Positions 42,089 through 51,808 of a DNA stretch of 64,000 nucleotides are shown here, one piece after another (the stretch's first letter is position 1; each line of letters begins with the position of its first letter). The position numbers and the translations under genes are program-made. Source of the stretch: Gammaproteobacteria bacterium Milos-ODIII6 (lineage in GTDB: Bacteria > Pseudomonadota > Gammaproteobacteria > Chromatiales > Chromatiaceae); assembly GCA_029228645.1 (NCBI GenBank), contig JAPTHR010000009.1, positions 62,001 through 126,000 on the forward strand, given 5' to 3'. The notes below the pieces were generated by a model. It saw only the letters and a program-made list of their open reading frames with translations, searched no databases and was not told the origin of the DNA.

Positions 42089-42648
42089 AGACGTCTTATC
42101 GCAAGCACCTGTCGAGAAACTCAGGCTCGGCGTTGATCATAGCGCTCGTCATCCTGATGGTGATGACCCTGATCGGCCTCACCTCGATGAACACCAGTAT
42201 CCTCGAGGAGAGGATGGCCGGCAGTATGTTCAACCGCAATCTCGGGTTTCAGGCGGCCGAGTCCGCACTTCGCGAGGGCGAGGGTTGGATTGCCAGCCAG
42301 TCGGTCCTGCCGGATGTCAGCAACGATGGCTCGAGCGGCATCTGGGACATCCGGGCCGCCGACCCCGATACCAGCAACAACCTGGGTTGGTGGGACGAGT
42401 CCACCCGGGGCGCCACCTGGTGGGGCTCCAGCGCTGTGCCGATCGCCACCAGCTCCAGCGACGCCGAGTGGATTGCTGGCGTTTTTGCTCAGCCCGCGTA
42501 TGTAATAGAGGAACTGCCCCCGATTGCTGAAAGCCTCGAGGTGGGGAAATCCGTGGACGACAACGACATCTACCTGCAGGTGACTGCCAGGGGGGTCGGC
42601 GGGACCGCGAGCTCGGTTGTACTGCTCCAGAGTACCTACAAGTGGTGA
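42085..42648 (+). CDS. pilX: type IV pilus assembly protein PilX
   Basis: 187 residues. The N-terminus RNSGSALIIALVILMVMTLIGLTSMNTSILEERMAGSMFNRNLGFQAAESALREGE is characteristic of PilX. It lacks the Glu5 of other pilins, as do PilX and GspK proteins, fitting a tip-located minor pilin. The rest is a short globular domain. Confidence 0.88.
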   Translation: MKTSYRKHLSRNSGSALIIALVILMVMTLIGLTSMNTSILEERMAGSMFNRNLGFQAAESALREGEGWIASQSVLPDVSNDGSSGIWDIRAADPDTSNNLGWWDESTRGATWWGSSAVPIATSSSDAEWIAGVFAQPAYVIEELPPIAESLEVGKSVDDNDIYLQVTARGVGGTASSVVLLQSTYKW

Positions 42649-42677
42649 TGTGTTCGGGGTCGAATGCGAGGAAGGGG

Positions 42678-45600
42678 ATGGTTGTGAAGATTAAAAAGTT
42701 TTTGCAGGTGGTTGGATTTGCGCCGGTCTTCCTGCTCAGCCAGCCAACGTACGCGGCGGCCCTCAATATCCACCCGGCACCCCTGTTTCTGGGTGGGGCG
42801 ATTGAACCGAATATCATGCTCATCCTGGATGACTCCGGTTCGATGCATTGGGAGAACCTTCCGGAGGACAACTGGACCTATTTCGTCTACCCGCGGGCAT
42901 CTAATATATATAGCACTTCCGACTATGGGAACTTCGTCGTGGCGTTCGACGACAGCCTTTCGTATAGCGTCCGAGTCCGGAGCAATCATTCCAACGACTT
43001 GTATTACAATCCGGAGATTACCTACACACCCTGGGTGAGTTCGACCGGTGCCCCCTATCTTACTTCTTCGCCTAACGCAGACTCTTCAGGCAATGCCTCC
43101 ATAACCTGCGCCCCGCACAACCCGGCCAAAACCAGCGTTGGATGCCGTAACCTCACTGTCAACAATACGGAGAGTGCGTCTTGGGAGTCCTACAATGGAC
43201 TGGCATCTGGCTTTCCGGCGGGCGTAAGCACCACGACGGAGAGCCGGACCTTCTGGCCTGCCGTTTATTACCGCTACACGGGCACCATTGGGGACGAGAC
43301 GCAGGAGTGGACGGCGAGCAATTACTCCAAGGTGGAGATCAAATCGAGCGTGTCCACCTATACCGATGGTGACCGTTCGGGCCGAACCGACTGCGCCTCA
43401 GCGCCGACCTGTAGCTATGCCGAGGAGATCCAGAATTTCGCCAACTGGTACAGCTACTACCGCTCGAGGATCCTGTTGGCCCGCAACGGCATCGGCAAGG
43501 CCTTCGCCTCGCAATCCAGCGGAATACGTGTGGGTTTCGCTGCCTTCAACAAGGGTAGTGACACCATCGACGGTTACTCCAGTTCGGGCGGACTGGTCTC
43601 TGGTGTCAGGCCGTTCAGCGGTACGGATCGCACTGACTTCTTCGACACACTTTACGGCTATGCAATCGGCACCGGAAACACACCTACCCGACGTGCGCTC
43701 GACGATGTCGGGCAGTATTTCGAGTGGGCTGACGACCGCGGTCCCTGGAGCGCGACGCCGGGTGTGGATGCCGACACATCCAACGCCGAGGCGCAATACG
43801 AATGCCGGCTGAGTTTCTCGGTCCTGATGACTGACGGATATTGGAACTCTTCAGCCGCAGGTACTTCCGGTGCAAATGCCAACGTGGACAATGCGAGTGG
43901 TCCGACCATCAACGACCCGGATGCGAACAGCTATCAGTACACGCCCGTAAATCCCTATTCAGACGGGCACACGGGCACATTGGCCGACGTCGCCATGTAC
44001 TACTGGAACCGAGACCTTCGCTCCGACCTCGCCAACGAGGTGCCGACCAGTGCGGTAGACGAGGCCTTCTGGCAGCACATGGTGACCTATACCGTGGGCT
44101 TGGGGGTGACAGGCACCCTGGATCCGGCCAGCGATCTTGCCGGGTTGACGGCCGGAACCACCCTCTGGCCCCAGCCTTCCAGCGGCGGCACGGGAGCGAA
44201 CATCGATGACCTCTGGCACGCGGCGCTCAACAGTCGGGGTGAATACTTCTCGGCCTCGGACCCGGAGCAGTTCGCGACCACATTGGAGGCCACCCTGGCG
44301 TCGATTGGGCAGCGCGTTTCCTCTGCAGCGGCCATCGCCACCAATTCCACACGCCTGAATGACTCCACCTTTGTTTACCAGGCGCGATTTGATAGTACCG
44401 ACTGGAGTGGCCAATTTCTCGCGTATGCGGTCGATCAGAACACCGGTGACGTGGCCACCACCGCCTCCTGGGATTCCAGCGCGGCCATGCCCGCGCATAG
44501 TGCGAGGACTGTTCTCACCTACGATCCAACCGCGAACTCGGGAGCCGGAGGCGGGGCCGACTTCCTCTGGGCCAGTCTCAACGCGACCCAGAAGAGCCAG
44601 CTCAATAATGGCGGAAGCGATACCGATGGGCAGAACCGCCTGGGCTGGTTGCGTGGTGATCCCAATAATGAACAGCGCAACGGAGGAACTTTGCGCAACC
44701 GCAACAATGGCGTGCTCGGTGATATCGTGAACTCCGACCCGTGGCGAGTTTCTCAGGACAACTTCGGTTATCACATTCTGCCCGGCACCGAAGGTTCCAG
44801 TTACCTCACATACCGCGCCAGTACTGCCTACCAGGAACGCAGCAAGGTGATCTATGTCGGCGCCAATGACGGCATGCTGCACGCGTTTGATGCCGGCACC
44901 TGGGATGCTTCTTTGGATCTGGATGATGACGGTACAGCGGAAGGCGGATTTGCAGCAGGTACGGGCGTGGAGAAGTTCGCCTATGTGCCCAACGCGCTGC
45001 TTCCCGACCTCCATCTGCTTACCGACCCCAACTACACCCACCGTTACTTCGTGGACGGACCCTCCCGCGCCAGTGATGCCTATATCAATGGTGCCTGGAA
45101 GACAGTCCTGGTTGGAACTCTGGGAGCCGGAGGGCAAGGCGTATTTGCCCTCGACGTGAGCAATCCGGACAGTATGGATGCCAGCAAGGTGCTATGGGAA
45201 CTGACCGATGCGACAGATCTGGGTTACACCATGGGGCAGCCCACCGTCGCCCGGATGTACAACGGTCATTGGGCGGCGATTTTCGGTAACGGTTACAACT
45301 CGGCGTCCGGCAAGGCGATCCTCTTTATCAAGGATCTGGAGGACGGCACTGTCTACAAGCTCGATACCGAGGCGGGGGATTCGGTCAACAAGAACGGCCT
45401 GTCGACCCCAACGGCCATTGACATCAACAATGACGGGATCGTGGATGCCATCTACGCCGGTGACCTGTTCGGCAACCTGTGGAAGTTCGATGTGACCGCC
45501 GCTAACGAGAACCAGTGGGATGTGGCATTCAAACAGGGGTCCACGCCCGAACCGTTGTTCACGGCAACCGACGCCACGTCCAATCCGCAACCCATCACCG

Positions 45601-46583
45601 CCAAGGTGGATGTCGGCACGCACCCGAACGGAGGTGTGATGGTGTATTTCGGTACTGGCAAATACATCGAAGTCTATGACACCGGATCGACCGACATTCA
45701 AACGCTTTACGGGATATGGGACGATGGTGTAGCCGTTGCCGGACGGGGTGCGCTGGCAGAGCAACAAATTCTGTTGGAGAAAACTGAAACGTTCGAAGAT
45801 TCGGAAGGTAATCCCAGTTCGTCCAGTGTTCGGGTAACCTCCAGCAACCCGGTGAATTACACCTCTGAGGGAGACAACCCCGATCGCAAAGGTTGGTTTA
45901 TGGACTTGTTGACGCCCGATATTGAATCGGTCTCCGTGGACGACGAAGGGAATCTCTCGGCGACGAACTGGGCGGCAATAGGCGAGCGGGTGGTCAGCGC
46001 GCCAATCCTACACGATGGGCGCGTGTTGTTTACCACCATGATTCCGGAGGAGAACCCCTGTGATTTCGGTGGCACCAGTTGGTCGATGGACCTAACTGCT
46101 TTCGATGGGAGTCGACCGTCTGTCTCGTCTTTCGACTTGAATAACGACAATTATTTTGACGCTGACGATTATTTTGACGCCCAGGAATATTTGGTTTCGG
46201 AAACGGGCGGCGATGTCGGCGATGGCAGTGGCGGCGATGGCAGTGGCGGCGATGGCGGTGGCGGCGATGGCGGTGGCGGCGATGGCAGTGGCGGCGATGG
46301 CAGTGGCGGCGATGGCAGTGGCGGCGATGGCAGTGGCGGCGATGGCAGTGGCGGCGATGGCAGTGGCGGCGATGGCAGTGGCGGCGGCACGGACATCTTG
46401 AACTTGCTCAAGTACATAGTCTCGGGTAAGCAGTCGACTGTAGGCATTACCAAGACGCCGGCCGTCATCAAGGTGGGTGATCGGGAATACCGTTATGCCG
46501 GTGGTTCCGAGGGCGGTATCGAGAAGACTACGGGCGCGCGCAGTACCAAGACCGGTCGACAGTCCTGGTGGCAGATACGCTGA
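42678..46583 (+). CDS. pilY1: type IV pilus tip adhesin PilY1
   Basis: About 1,300 residues, secreted (signal-like KIKKFLQVVGFAPVFLLSQPTYAAA). It is the calcium-dependent tip protein that controls pilus extension and surface sensing. The N-terminal VWA-like domain has a MIDAS motif DDSGSMHW. The C-terminal beta-propeller carries repeated VGANDGMLHAFDAGTW and DINNDGIVDAIYAGDLFGNLWKFD calcium loops. An EF-hand-like segment and an 11-unit GDGSG repeat follow the propeller. ATG 42678 has GGAAGGGG just before it; GTG 42684 is also possible. Overall the gene matches the pilX-pilY1 junction. Confidence 0.93.
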   Translation: MVVKIKKFLQVVGFAPVFLLSQPTYAAALNIHPAPLFLGGAIEPNIMLILDDSGSMHWENLPEDNWTYFVYPRASNIYSTSDYGNFVVAFDDSLSYSVRVRSNHSNDLYYNPEITYTPWVSSTGAPYLTSSPNADSSGNASITCAPHNPAKTSVGCRNLTVNNTESASWESYNGLASGFPAGVSTTTESRTFWPAVYYRYTGTIGDETQEWTASNYSKVEIKSSVSTYTDGDRSGRTDCASAPTCSYAEEIQNFANWYSYYRSRILLARNGIGKAFASQSSGIRVGFAAFNKGSDTIDGYSSSGGLVSGVRPFSGTDRTDFFDTLYGYAIGTGNTPTRRALDDVGQYFEWADDRGPWSATPGVDADTSNAEAQYECRLSFSVLMTDGYWNSSAAGTSGANANVDNASGPTINDPDANSYQYTPVNPYSDGHTGTLADVAMYYWNRDLRSDLANEVPTSAVDEAFWQHMVTYTVGLGVTGTLDPASDLAGLTAGTTLWPQPSSGGTGANIDDLWHAALNSRGEYFSASDPEQFATTLEATLASIGQRVSSAAAIATNSTRLNDSTFVYQARFDSTDWSGQFLAYAVDQNTGDVATTASWDSSAAMPAHSARTVLTYDPTANSGAGGGADFLWASLNATQKSQLNNGGSDTDGQNRLGWLRGDPNNEQRNGGTLRNRNNGVLGDIVNSDPWRVSQDNFGYHILPGTEGSSYLTYRASTAYQERSKVIYVGANDGMLHAFDAGTWDASLDLDDDGTAEGGFAAGTGVEKFAYVPNALLPDLHLLTDPNYTHRYFVDGPSRASDAYINGAWKTVLVGTLGAGGQGVFALDVSNPDSMDASKVLWELTDATDLGYTMGQPTVARMYNGHWAAIFGNGYNSASGKAILFIKDLEDGTVYKLDTEAGDSVNKNGLSTPTAIDINNDGIVDAIYAGDLFGNLWKFDVTAANENQWDVAFKQGSTPEPLFTATDATSNPQPITAKVDVGTHPNGGVMVYFGTGKYIEVYDTGSTDIQTLYGIWDDGVAVAGRGALAEQQILLEKTETFEDSEGNPSSSSVRVTSSNPVNYTSEGDNPDRKGWFMDLLTPDIESVSVDDEGNLSATNWAAIGERVVSAPILHDGRVLFTTMIPEENPCDFGGTSWSMDLTAFDGSRPSVSSFDLNNDNYFDADDYFDAQEYLVSETGGDVGDGSGGDGSGGDGGGGDGGGGDGSGGDGSGGDGSGGDGSGGDGSGGDGSGGDGSGGGTDILNLLKYIVSGKQSTVGITKTPAVIKVGDREYRYAGGSEGGIEKTTGARSTKTGRQSWWQIR
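46218..46382 (+). repeat. 15-bp tandem repeat in pilY1
   Basis: Eleven in-frame copies of GGCGATGGCAGTGGC or close variants encode GDGSG/GDGGG. The unit length is a multiple of three, so copy-number change would alter protein length, not frame. The repeat follows an Asp-rich DLNNDNYFDADDYFD segment and precedes the C-terminal ~60 residues. Confidence 0.95.
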
Positions 46584-46628
46584 CGGCCTGAGAAACGCGC
46601 ACGACGGTTGAAAATTGAGGACAGAAGA

Positions 46629-46916
46629 ATGAAACGGTTAGCCTTGTTGGGATTGGCGGTAGTCTGCCTGTGTCTGGTTTCGAACGGTCTTGCGAGGCCC
46701 GAGATGATTCAGACACTGGATCGAATCGACTTCGCGGGCAAGTCCTTGACCCTGGAAGGGAAGACCTACCGCCTGGCAGAAGATGTCCGTTGGTTTGGCT
46801 TGGGCGACAGAAAACCGATTCACGCTCTTCCTCTGATGCAGGGCAAGCGTCTGGGTGTCGAGATCGACCATTCCGGCGATCAGCCAGTCGTTACCGAAAT
46901 CTGGATTCAGCCATGA
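46629..46916 (+). CDS. PilY2-like small exported protein
   Basis: A 95-residue protein with a signal sequence (MKRLALLGLAVVCLCLVSNGLA) and a small beta-rich domain (MIQTLDRIDFAGKSLTLEGKTYRLAEDVRW). It occupies the position of pilY2 between pilY1 and pilE in Pseudomonas, and the size and pattern fit, but no motif proves it. An accessory role in pilus biogenesis is inferred from position. Its stop overlaps the pilE start. Confidence 0.75.
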   Translation: MKRLALLGLAVVCLCLVSNGLARPEMIQTLDRIDFAGKSLTLEGKTYRLAEDVRWFGLGDRKPIHALPLMQGKRLGVEIDHSGDQPVVTEIWIQP

Positions 46917-47392
46917 AGCAAAGCGATAAAAAGGGTTCAAGCAGAGGCCGTCTGAACGCGCACCTTCTGCAGGGGAAAAGGGGCGTCACGCTCGTGGAAC
47001 TGATGATCGTGGTGACCATCGTCGCGATTCTCGGGGCGATCGCCTATCCTGCCTATGAGAACCAGGTGCGCAAGTCCTATCGGGCCGATGCCCAGTCGGA
47101 TCTGATGCAACTGGCCAGTTTTATGGAGCGCTTCTTCACGGAAAATAATACTTACGATCTAACTGTGACCAATCCGGACACAGAGCTTCCGTTCGACCAG
47201 ACACCGCGTTCCGGTAATGCACGTTACAACCTCACGGCTACGATCGTTGCAGGGCCGCCATCGACTTACACTCTCACTGCGACTGCTCAGTCTTTGGGCG
47301 GGCAGGACTCAGACTCCTGCGGTGACATGACCATCACTGACACTGGAGTCAGGAGTCCGACGACGGGAACCGATGGTAGAAATTGTTGGTAA
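46913..47392 (+). CDS. pilE: type IV pilin PilE
   Basis: 159 residues. The leader is unusually long (~24 residues) and cuts at KRG^VTLVELMIVVTIVAILGAIAYPAYENQVRKSYRADAQ, with the conserved Glu5 and Val at +1. Two Cys residues near the end (DSCGDM and GRNCW) could form the C-terminal disulfide loop. It is the last gene of the operon, as in Pseudomonas fimU-pilVWXY1Y2E. ATG 46913 overlaps the preceding stop. Confidence 0.9.
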   Translation: MKQSDKKGSSRGRLNAHLLQGKRGVTLVELMIVVTIVAILGAIAYPAYENQVRKSYRADAQSDLMQLASFMERFFTENNTYDLTVTNPDTELPFDQTPRSGNARYNLTATIVAGPPSTYTLTATAQSLGGQDSDSCGDMTITDTGVRSPTTGTDGRNCW

Positions 47393-47470
47393 GTTAATTA
47401 CTGCCAGGATGACTAATTTGTTCTCCTTGCGTTGAGCTGGCATTTTGCCTATTTCCTGCCGTACGGATCT

Positions 47471-48778
47471 TTGAGCGCAAATCTGCAGCAACGTGAGAAA
47501 CGTGCCGTCTGGCACCCCTACAGCGCGCTCGGCTCCGATCTGCCGGTATACCCGGTGCGATCCGCGCGTGGGGTGCGCCTGCAGCTGGAGAACGGACGTG
47601 AGCTCATCGATGGCATGGCCTCCTGGTGGTGTGTTATCCACGGCTATAATCACCCGGTGCTGAACGCCGCGATCGAGTCGCAGCTGGGCGACATGGCGCA
47701 CGTCATGTTTGGCGGGCTCACGCATGAGCCGGCCGTCTCTCTGGCGGAGCGCCTGGTCGAACTGACACCCGATGGCCTCGAGGCGGTCTTTTTCACGGAC
47801 TCCGGCTCGGTCGCAGTCGAGGCGGCGATGAAGATGGCGATCCAGTACTGGATCGCCCGGGGGCAACCCGGCAAGCGGCGCTTCCTGTCGCCGCGCAACG
47901 GTTACCACGGCGACACCCTGCATGCGATGTCGGTATGCGACCCGGTGACCGGCATGCACGGGCTGTTTCGCGATGTCCTGCCGCAGCAGGTGTTCATCGG
48001 TCGCCCAGAGCCTGGGTTCGGCCAAGCGGCGCAATCGCACCACCTTCAGGAACTCGAGCAGGCACTCGACCAGCATGCGGATGAACTCGCCGCGCTGATC
48101 CTGGAGCCGGTCGTGCAGGGTGCCGGTGGGATGCGTTTCTATTCCGCGGATTATCTGAAGGCAGCGCGCGAGCTGTGCGATCGGCACGGGGTACTGCTAA
48201 TCGCGGACGAGATCGCGACCGGTTTCGGCCGCACCGGGCGGCTGTTCGCCTGCGAGCATGCGGGCATCTCCCCGGACATCATGACCGTGGGCAAGGCCCT
48301 GACCGGTGGCTACATGACCCTGGGCGCGACCCTGACCACGCAGACGGTCGCCGGGACGATCAGCGAGGGAAACCCGGGTGTGTTCATGCACGGCCCGACC
48401 TTTATGGCGAACCCGCTCGCCTGCGCCGTGGCCAACGCCAGTATCGAACTGTTGCTGGATTCCCCCTGGCAGGAACGTATCGAGGCCATCGGCAAGGGCC
48501 TGCGGGCGGGGCTCGCGCCCTGCCGCTCACTTTCGCACGTCGCGGAGGTGCGCGTCCTCGGCGCTATTGGCGTGGTTGAGTTGACCGCGCCGGTGGATAT
48601 GCAGCGCGTTCAGCCGATGTTTGTCGATAGAGGCGTCTGGGTGCGGCCCTTCGGCCGCCTGGTCTACCTGATGCCGCCGTTCATCATGCAGCCGAATGAC
48701 CTTGCCACGTTGACGGCTGGGGTCGTTGAGGTGGTGTCATCCCTCACCGAGAACGATGGCGTCTGCGCGCCGGATTGA
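47471..48778 (+). CDS. bioA: adenosylmethionine-8-amino-7-oxononanoate aminotransferase
   Basis: PLP aminotransferase that makes 7,8-diaminopelargonic acid in biotin synthesis, using SAM as amino donor. WHPYSAL, GMASWWCVIHGYNHP and GYHGDTLHAMSV are BioA signatures; the PLP lysine is in IMTVGKALTGGYM. The product is about 435 residues. No ATG lies near the beginning: TTG 47471 gives the expected N-terminus, and TTG 47432 would add 13 residues. No other bio genes are adjacent. Confidence 0.93.
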   Translation: MSANLQQREKRAVWHPYSALGSDLPVYPVRSARGVRLQLENGRELIDGMASWWCVIHGYNHPVLNAAIESQLGDMAHVMFGGLTHEPAVSLAERLVELTPDGLEAVFFTDSGSVAVEAAMKMAIQYWIARGQPGKRRFLSPRNGYHGDTLHAMSVCDPVTGMHGLFRDVLPQQVFIGRPEPGFGQAAQSHHLQELEQALDQHADELAALILEPVVQGAGGMRFYSADYLKAARELCDRHGVLLIADEIATGFGRTGRLFACEHAGISPDIMTVGKALTGGYMTLGATLTTQTVAGTISEGNPGVFMHGPTFMANPLACAVANASIELLLDSPWQERIEAIGKGLRAGLAPCRSLSHVAEVRVLGAIGVVELTAPVDMQRVQPMFVDRGVWVRPFGRLVYLMPPFIMQPNDLATLTAGVVEVVSSLTENDGVCAPD

Positions 48779-48811
48779 TTTCCTCGGTTTTCATGGTCGC
48801 GCGCGGGCCGA

Positions 48812-48817
48812 TATAAT
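48812..48817 (+). promoter_or_regulatory. -10 element ahead of thrS
   Basis: A perfect TATAAT lies 117 bp before thrS in the gap after bioA. No good -35 stands at the right spacing (the best is TTTCAT 17 bp upstream). The leader it would produce is about 110 nt long, enough for translational control of the operon, but I see no clear tRNA-like operator. Confidence 0.5.
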
Positions 48818-48933
48818 CCCGGCTCACTCAAGCTTGCCTCGGTTCGTCCGGTGCATTTTTCATTCACGTGGCCTTTGGTAGGGGTCACCACTGATAGGGC
48901 GGGGGCGCCAGTCCCGGCTCCAAGGAAAGCAGT

Positions 48934-50847
48934 ATGCCTGTAGTTACGCTCCCGGACGGCTCCCAACGCAGTTTCGACAAGCCGGTGACGGTGGCCGAGG
49001 TGGCCGCCGATATCGGTCCCGGCCTGGCCAAAGCCGCGCTCGCCGGCAGGATCGATGGCCACATGGTCGATACCTCGTTCCGGATCGAGCGCGATAGCGA
49101 TCTGGCGATCGTGACCGGCAGGGACGAGGATGCCCTCGAGTTGATCCGTCACGATGCCGCGCACGTGATGGCCCAGGCCGTTCAGGAGCTCTTCCCGGGA
49201 ACCCAGGTGACCATCGGCCCGGCGATCGAGGATGGCTTCTACTACGACTTCGCCCGCGACGAGCCGTTTCACCCGGATGACCTGAAGAAGATCGAGGACC
49301 GCATGCGCGAGATCGTCGGGCGCGACCTGCCGATCCAGCGCGAGGTGTGGGATCGCGAGCAGGCCAAAGAGACCTTCGGTGGGATCGGCGAAGGCTACAA
49401 GGTCGAGATCATCGAGGACATCATTCCCGAAGGGGAGGAGGTCTCCGTGTACCGCCAGGGCGAGTGGTTCGACGTGTGCCGCGGGCCGCACCTGCCGAGC
49501 ACCGGCAAGCTGCCCAAGGCCTTCAAGCTGATGAAGCTCGCCGGGGCCTACTGGCGCGGCGACTCGAACAACCAGATGCTGCAGCGCATCTATGGCACCG
49601 CCTGGCGGGACAAGAAGGAACTCAAAGCCTACCTGCACCGGCTGGAGGAGGCGGAAAAGCGCGACCACCGCAAGATCGGCAAGGCGCTCGATCTGTTCCA
49701 TGCCCAGGAAGAGGCGCCCGGCATGGTGTTCTGGCACGATCGGGGCTGGAGCATCTACCTGGCGGTACAGCAGTACATCCGCGACAAGCTGCGCGACCAC
49801 GGCTACCTCGAGGTTCATACCCCGCAGGTGATCGACCGCAGTCTGTGGGAGAAGTCCGGGCACTGGGACAAGTTCGGCGACATGATCTTCACCACGCACT
49901 CGGAAAATCGCGACTACGCGATCAAGCCGATGAACTGCCCGGCGCACATCCAGATCTACAACCACGGCCTGAAGTCCTACCGTGACCTGCCATTGCGCCT
50001 GGCCGAGTTCGGCTCCTGCCATCGCAACGAGCCGTCCGGCACCCTGCACGGCCTGATGCGGGTGCGCAACTTCGTGCAGGACGATGCGCACATCTTCTGC
50101 ACCGAGGACCAGATCCTCTCCGAGGTGAAGGCCTTCAACGACCTGCTGTTCGAGGTCTACCGCGACTTCGGTTTCGTGGACGTCCTGATCAAGCTCTCCA
50201 CCCGTCCGGAAAAACGGGTCGGTTCGGACGACACCTGGGACAAGGCCGAAAAGGCGCTCCAGGATGCGCTGGAAGAGCAGGGCCTGGAATGGGAACTGCA
50301 GCCGGGCGAGGGGGCCTTCTACGGGCCCAAGATCGAGTACTCGCTGCGTGACTGCCTCAACCGCGTCTGGCAACTCGGGACCATCCAGCTGGATTTCTCC
50401 ATGCCGGAGCGCCTGGATGCGACCTATATTGCCGAGGACAACAGCAAGCAGACCCCGGTCATGCTGCACCGGGCCATCCTGGGGTCTCTGGAGCGTTTCA
50501 TCGGTATTCTGATCGAACATTACGCCGGCGCGATGCCCTTGTGGCTCGCTCCAGTCCAGGCCGTGGTGATGACGATTACCGACAAGCAGGCCGAATTTGC
50601 CGTGGAAGTGAACGAATTTCTGCAGAAACAAGGGTTTCGGGTCGAAACTGACTTGAGAAACGAAAAAATCGGTTTTAAAATCCGCGAGCACACCCTGCAG
50701 AAGGTTCCCTACCTGTTGGTCGTTGGGGACCGCGAGGTCGAAGACCGAAGTGTTGCCGTTCGCACCCGCGACGGAAAGGAGATCGGAACCCTGTCCCTCG
50801 AGGACCTGGCCCGTCACCTGGACGAGCAGGTGCAACAGCGGGTGTGA
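48934..50847 (+). CDS. thrS: threonyl-tRNA synthetase
   Basis: Class II synthetase, 637 residues. TGS domain at residues ~1-62 ([14 protein letters not shown]), editing domain with [10 protein letters not shown] and [10 protein letters not shown], catalytic core with motif 2 [22 protein letters not shown] and motif 3 [23 protein letters not shown]-terminal anticodon-binding domain follows. It is the first gene of the thrS-infC-rpmI-rplT-pheST-ihfA cluster. GGAAAGC precedes the ATG. Confidence 0.97.
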   Translation: MPVVTLPDGSQRSFDKPVTVAEVAADIGPGLAKAALAGRIDGHMVDTSFRIERDSDLAIVTGRDEDALELIRHDAAHVMAQAVQELFPGTQVTIGPAIEDGFYYDFARDEPFHPDDLKKIEDRMREIVGRDLPIQREVWDREQAKETFGGIGEGYKVEIIEDIIPEGEEVSVYRQGEWFDVCRGPHLPSTGKLPKAFKLMKLAGAYWRGDSNNQMLQRIYGTAWRDKKELKAYLHRLEEAEKRDHRKIGKALDLFHAQEEAPGMVFWHDRGWSIYLAVQQYIRDKLRDHGYLEVHTPQVIDRSLWEKSGHWDKFGDMIFTTHSENRDYAIKPMNCPAHIQIYNHGLKSYRDLPLRLAEFGSCHRNEPSGTLHGLMRVRNFVQDDAHIFCTEDQILSEVKAFNDLLFEVYRDFGFVDVLIKLSTRPEKRVGSDDTWDKAEKALQDALEEQGLEWELQPGEGAFYGPKIEYSLRDCLNRVWQLGTIQLDFSMPERLDATYIAEDNSKQTPVMLHRAILGSLERFIGILIEHYAGAMPLWLAPVQAVVMTITDKQAEFAVEVNEFLQKQGFRVETDLRNEKIGFKIREHTLQKVPYLLVVGDREVEDRSVAVRTRDGKEIGTLSLEDLARHLDEQVQQRV

Positions 50848-50891
50848 TCGTAACCGCTGCCTGATAACAGAGAGCACCAGCGTGTGTTTCC

Positions 50892-50922
50892 CGGGAGCCC
50901 CTGATGCATTCAGGGGCTCCCG
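50892..50922 (+). promoter_or_regulatory. strong hairpin between thrS and infC
   Basis: A perfect 13-bp stem (CGGGAGCCCCTGA / TCAGGGGCTCCCG) with a TGCAT loop, 45 bp after the thrS stop and 45 bp before the infC start. A looser T-rich run (CTTTTGTTTT) follows about 15 bp later. It could be an attenuator or partial terminator separating thrS from the ribosomal genes. The only nearby ATG (50904) is hidden in this stem and is not the infC start. Confidence 0.75.
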
Positions 50923-50966
50923 CGTTATCGGGTCGCTTTTGTTTTAACGCTTGGAGGAACCAGAAC

Positions 50967-51491
50967 ATCGCCAAACAAGATAAGCGCAACCGCCTGAACC
51001 GTGACATCACGGCACCTGAAGTCAGGCTGATCGGCGCAGATGGAGAGCAGGTCGGTATTGTCAGCATCGAAGAGGCGCTCAAAGCGGCTTCGGAAGGCGA
51101 CCTGGATTTGGTGGAAATCGTTCCCAACGCGGAGCCGCCCGTATGCCGGGTCATGGACTACGGCAAATTTGTCTTCGAAGCGAAGAAGCAAAAGCAGGAG
51201 GCCCGCAAGAAACAGAAGCAGACCCAGCTCAAGGAGATCAAGTTCCGTCCCGGTACGGATATCGGTGACTACAACGTCAAGCTGCGTAATTTGCGCAAGT
51301 TTCTCGAGAACGGCGATAAGTGCAAGGTGACCATGCGTTTCCGCGGTCGCGAACATGCGCACCGGGAACTGGGGCTGGAAGTGCTCGAACGGGTGGAGAA
51401 GGATCTCGAGGAGATCTCGCAGATCGAGCAGCGGCCCATGATGGAGGGGCGCCAGATGGTGATGGTGCTCGGTCCGATTCGGAAGAAATAA
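50967..51491 (+). CDS. infC: translation initiation factor IF-3, AUC start
   Basis: IF-3 prevents premature subunit joining and checks the start codon. The 174-residue product has the expected sequence: [40 protein letters not shown] and [15 protein letters not shown]. No ATG, GTG or TTG lies near the conserved N-terminus. An in-frame ATC at 50967 is preceded by GGAGG with 9-nt spacing. E. coli infC uses AUU for autoregulation: scarce IF-3 permits initiation at the bad codon. An AUC start would work the same way. Confidence 0.92.
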   Translation: MAKQDKRNRLNRDITAPEVRLIGADGEQVGIVSIEEALKAASEGDLDLVEIVPNAEPPVCRVMDYGKFVFEAKKQKQEARKKQKQTQLKEIKFRPGTDIGDYNVKLRNLRKFLENGDKCKVTMRFRGREHAHRELGLEVLERVEKDLEEISQIEQRPMMEGRQMVMVLGPIRKK

Positions 51492-51597
51492 TTGAATTCG
51501 GCGGCATCCGCCGCCACGGGTGGCCGGGCCCAAGGCATTGCCTTGGTCACCTCGAAGCAACCTTGGCTGTCAAGCCAGTAGATACAGGAGAAGCAAA

Positions 51598-51792
51598 ATG
51601 CCCAAGATCAAGACCCTTAGGGGTGCTGCCAAGCGTTTCCGCATCACCGCCGGTGGTGTGAAGCGCAACCAGTCTCACCGTCGTCACATCCTGACGAAGA
51701 AATCCACCAAGCGTAAACGCCATCTGCGCGCGCCTTCCATGCTGCACAAGGCCGATGTGGCTGCAGCGCGCCGCATGATTCCTTACGCCTGA
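51598..51792 (+). CDS. rpmI: 50S ribosomal protein L35
   Basis: A 64-residue, very basic protein, [20 protein letters not shown], ending [15 protein letters not shown], typical L35. AGGAG precedes the ATG by 8 bp. It is followed by rplT at 16 bp. In E. coli L20 represses rpmI-rplT translation, and the 106-bp gap before rpmI could hold such a control site, but I cannot demonstrate one. Confidence 0.95.
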   Translation: MPKIKTLRGAAKRFRITAGGVKRNQSHRRHILTKKSTKRKRHLRAPSMLHKADVAAARRMIPYA

Positions 51793-51808
51793 TCCGGGAG
51801 ACTGAACG

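Noticed and set aside
46156-46471. Low-complexity frames on both strands over the pilY1 repeat, or a CRISPR-like array
   Set aside because: The units are contiguous 15-bp tandem repeats without spacers and are explained by the pilY1 frame.
48820-48933. tRNA-Thr-like translational operator in the thrS leader
   Set aside because: The leader is long enough, but I could not draw an anticodon-like arm convincingly.
48664-50877. A 737-codon leftward frame opposite thrS
   Set aside because: Antisense shadow of a highly biased GC-rich gene; the thrS frame carries all class II synthetase motifs.
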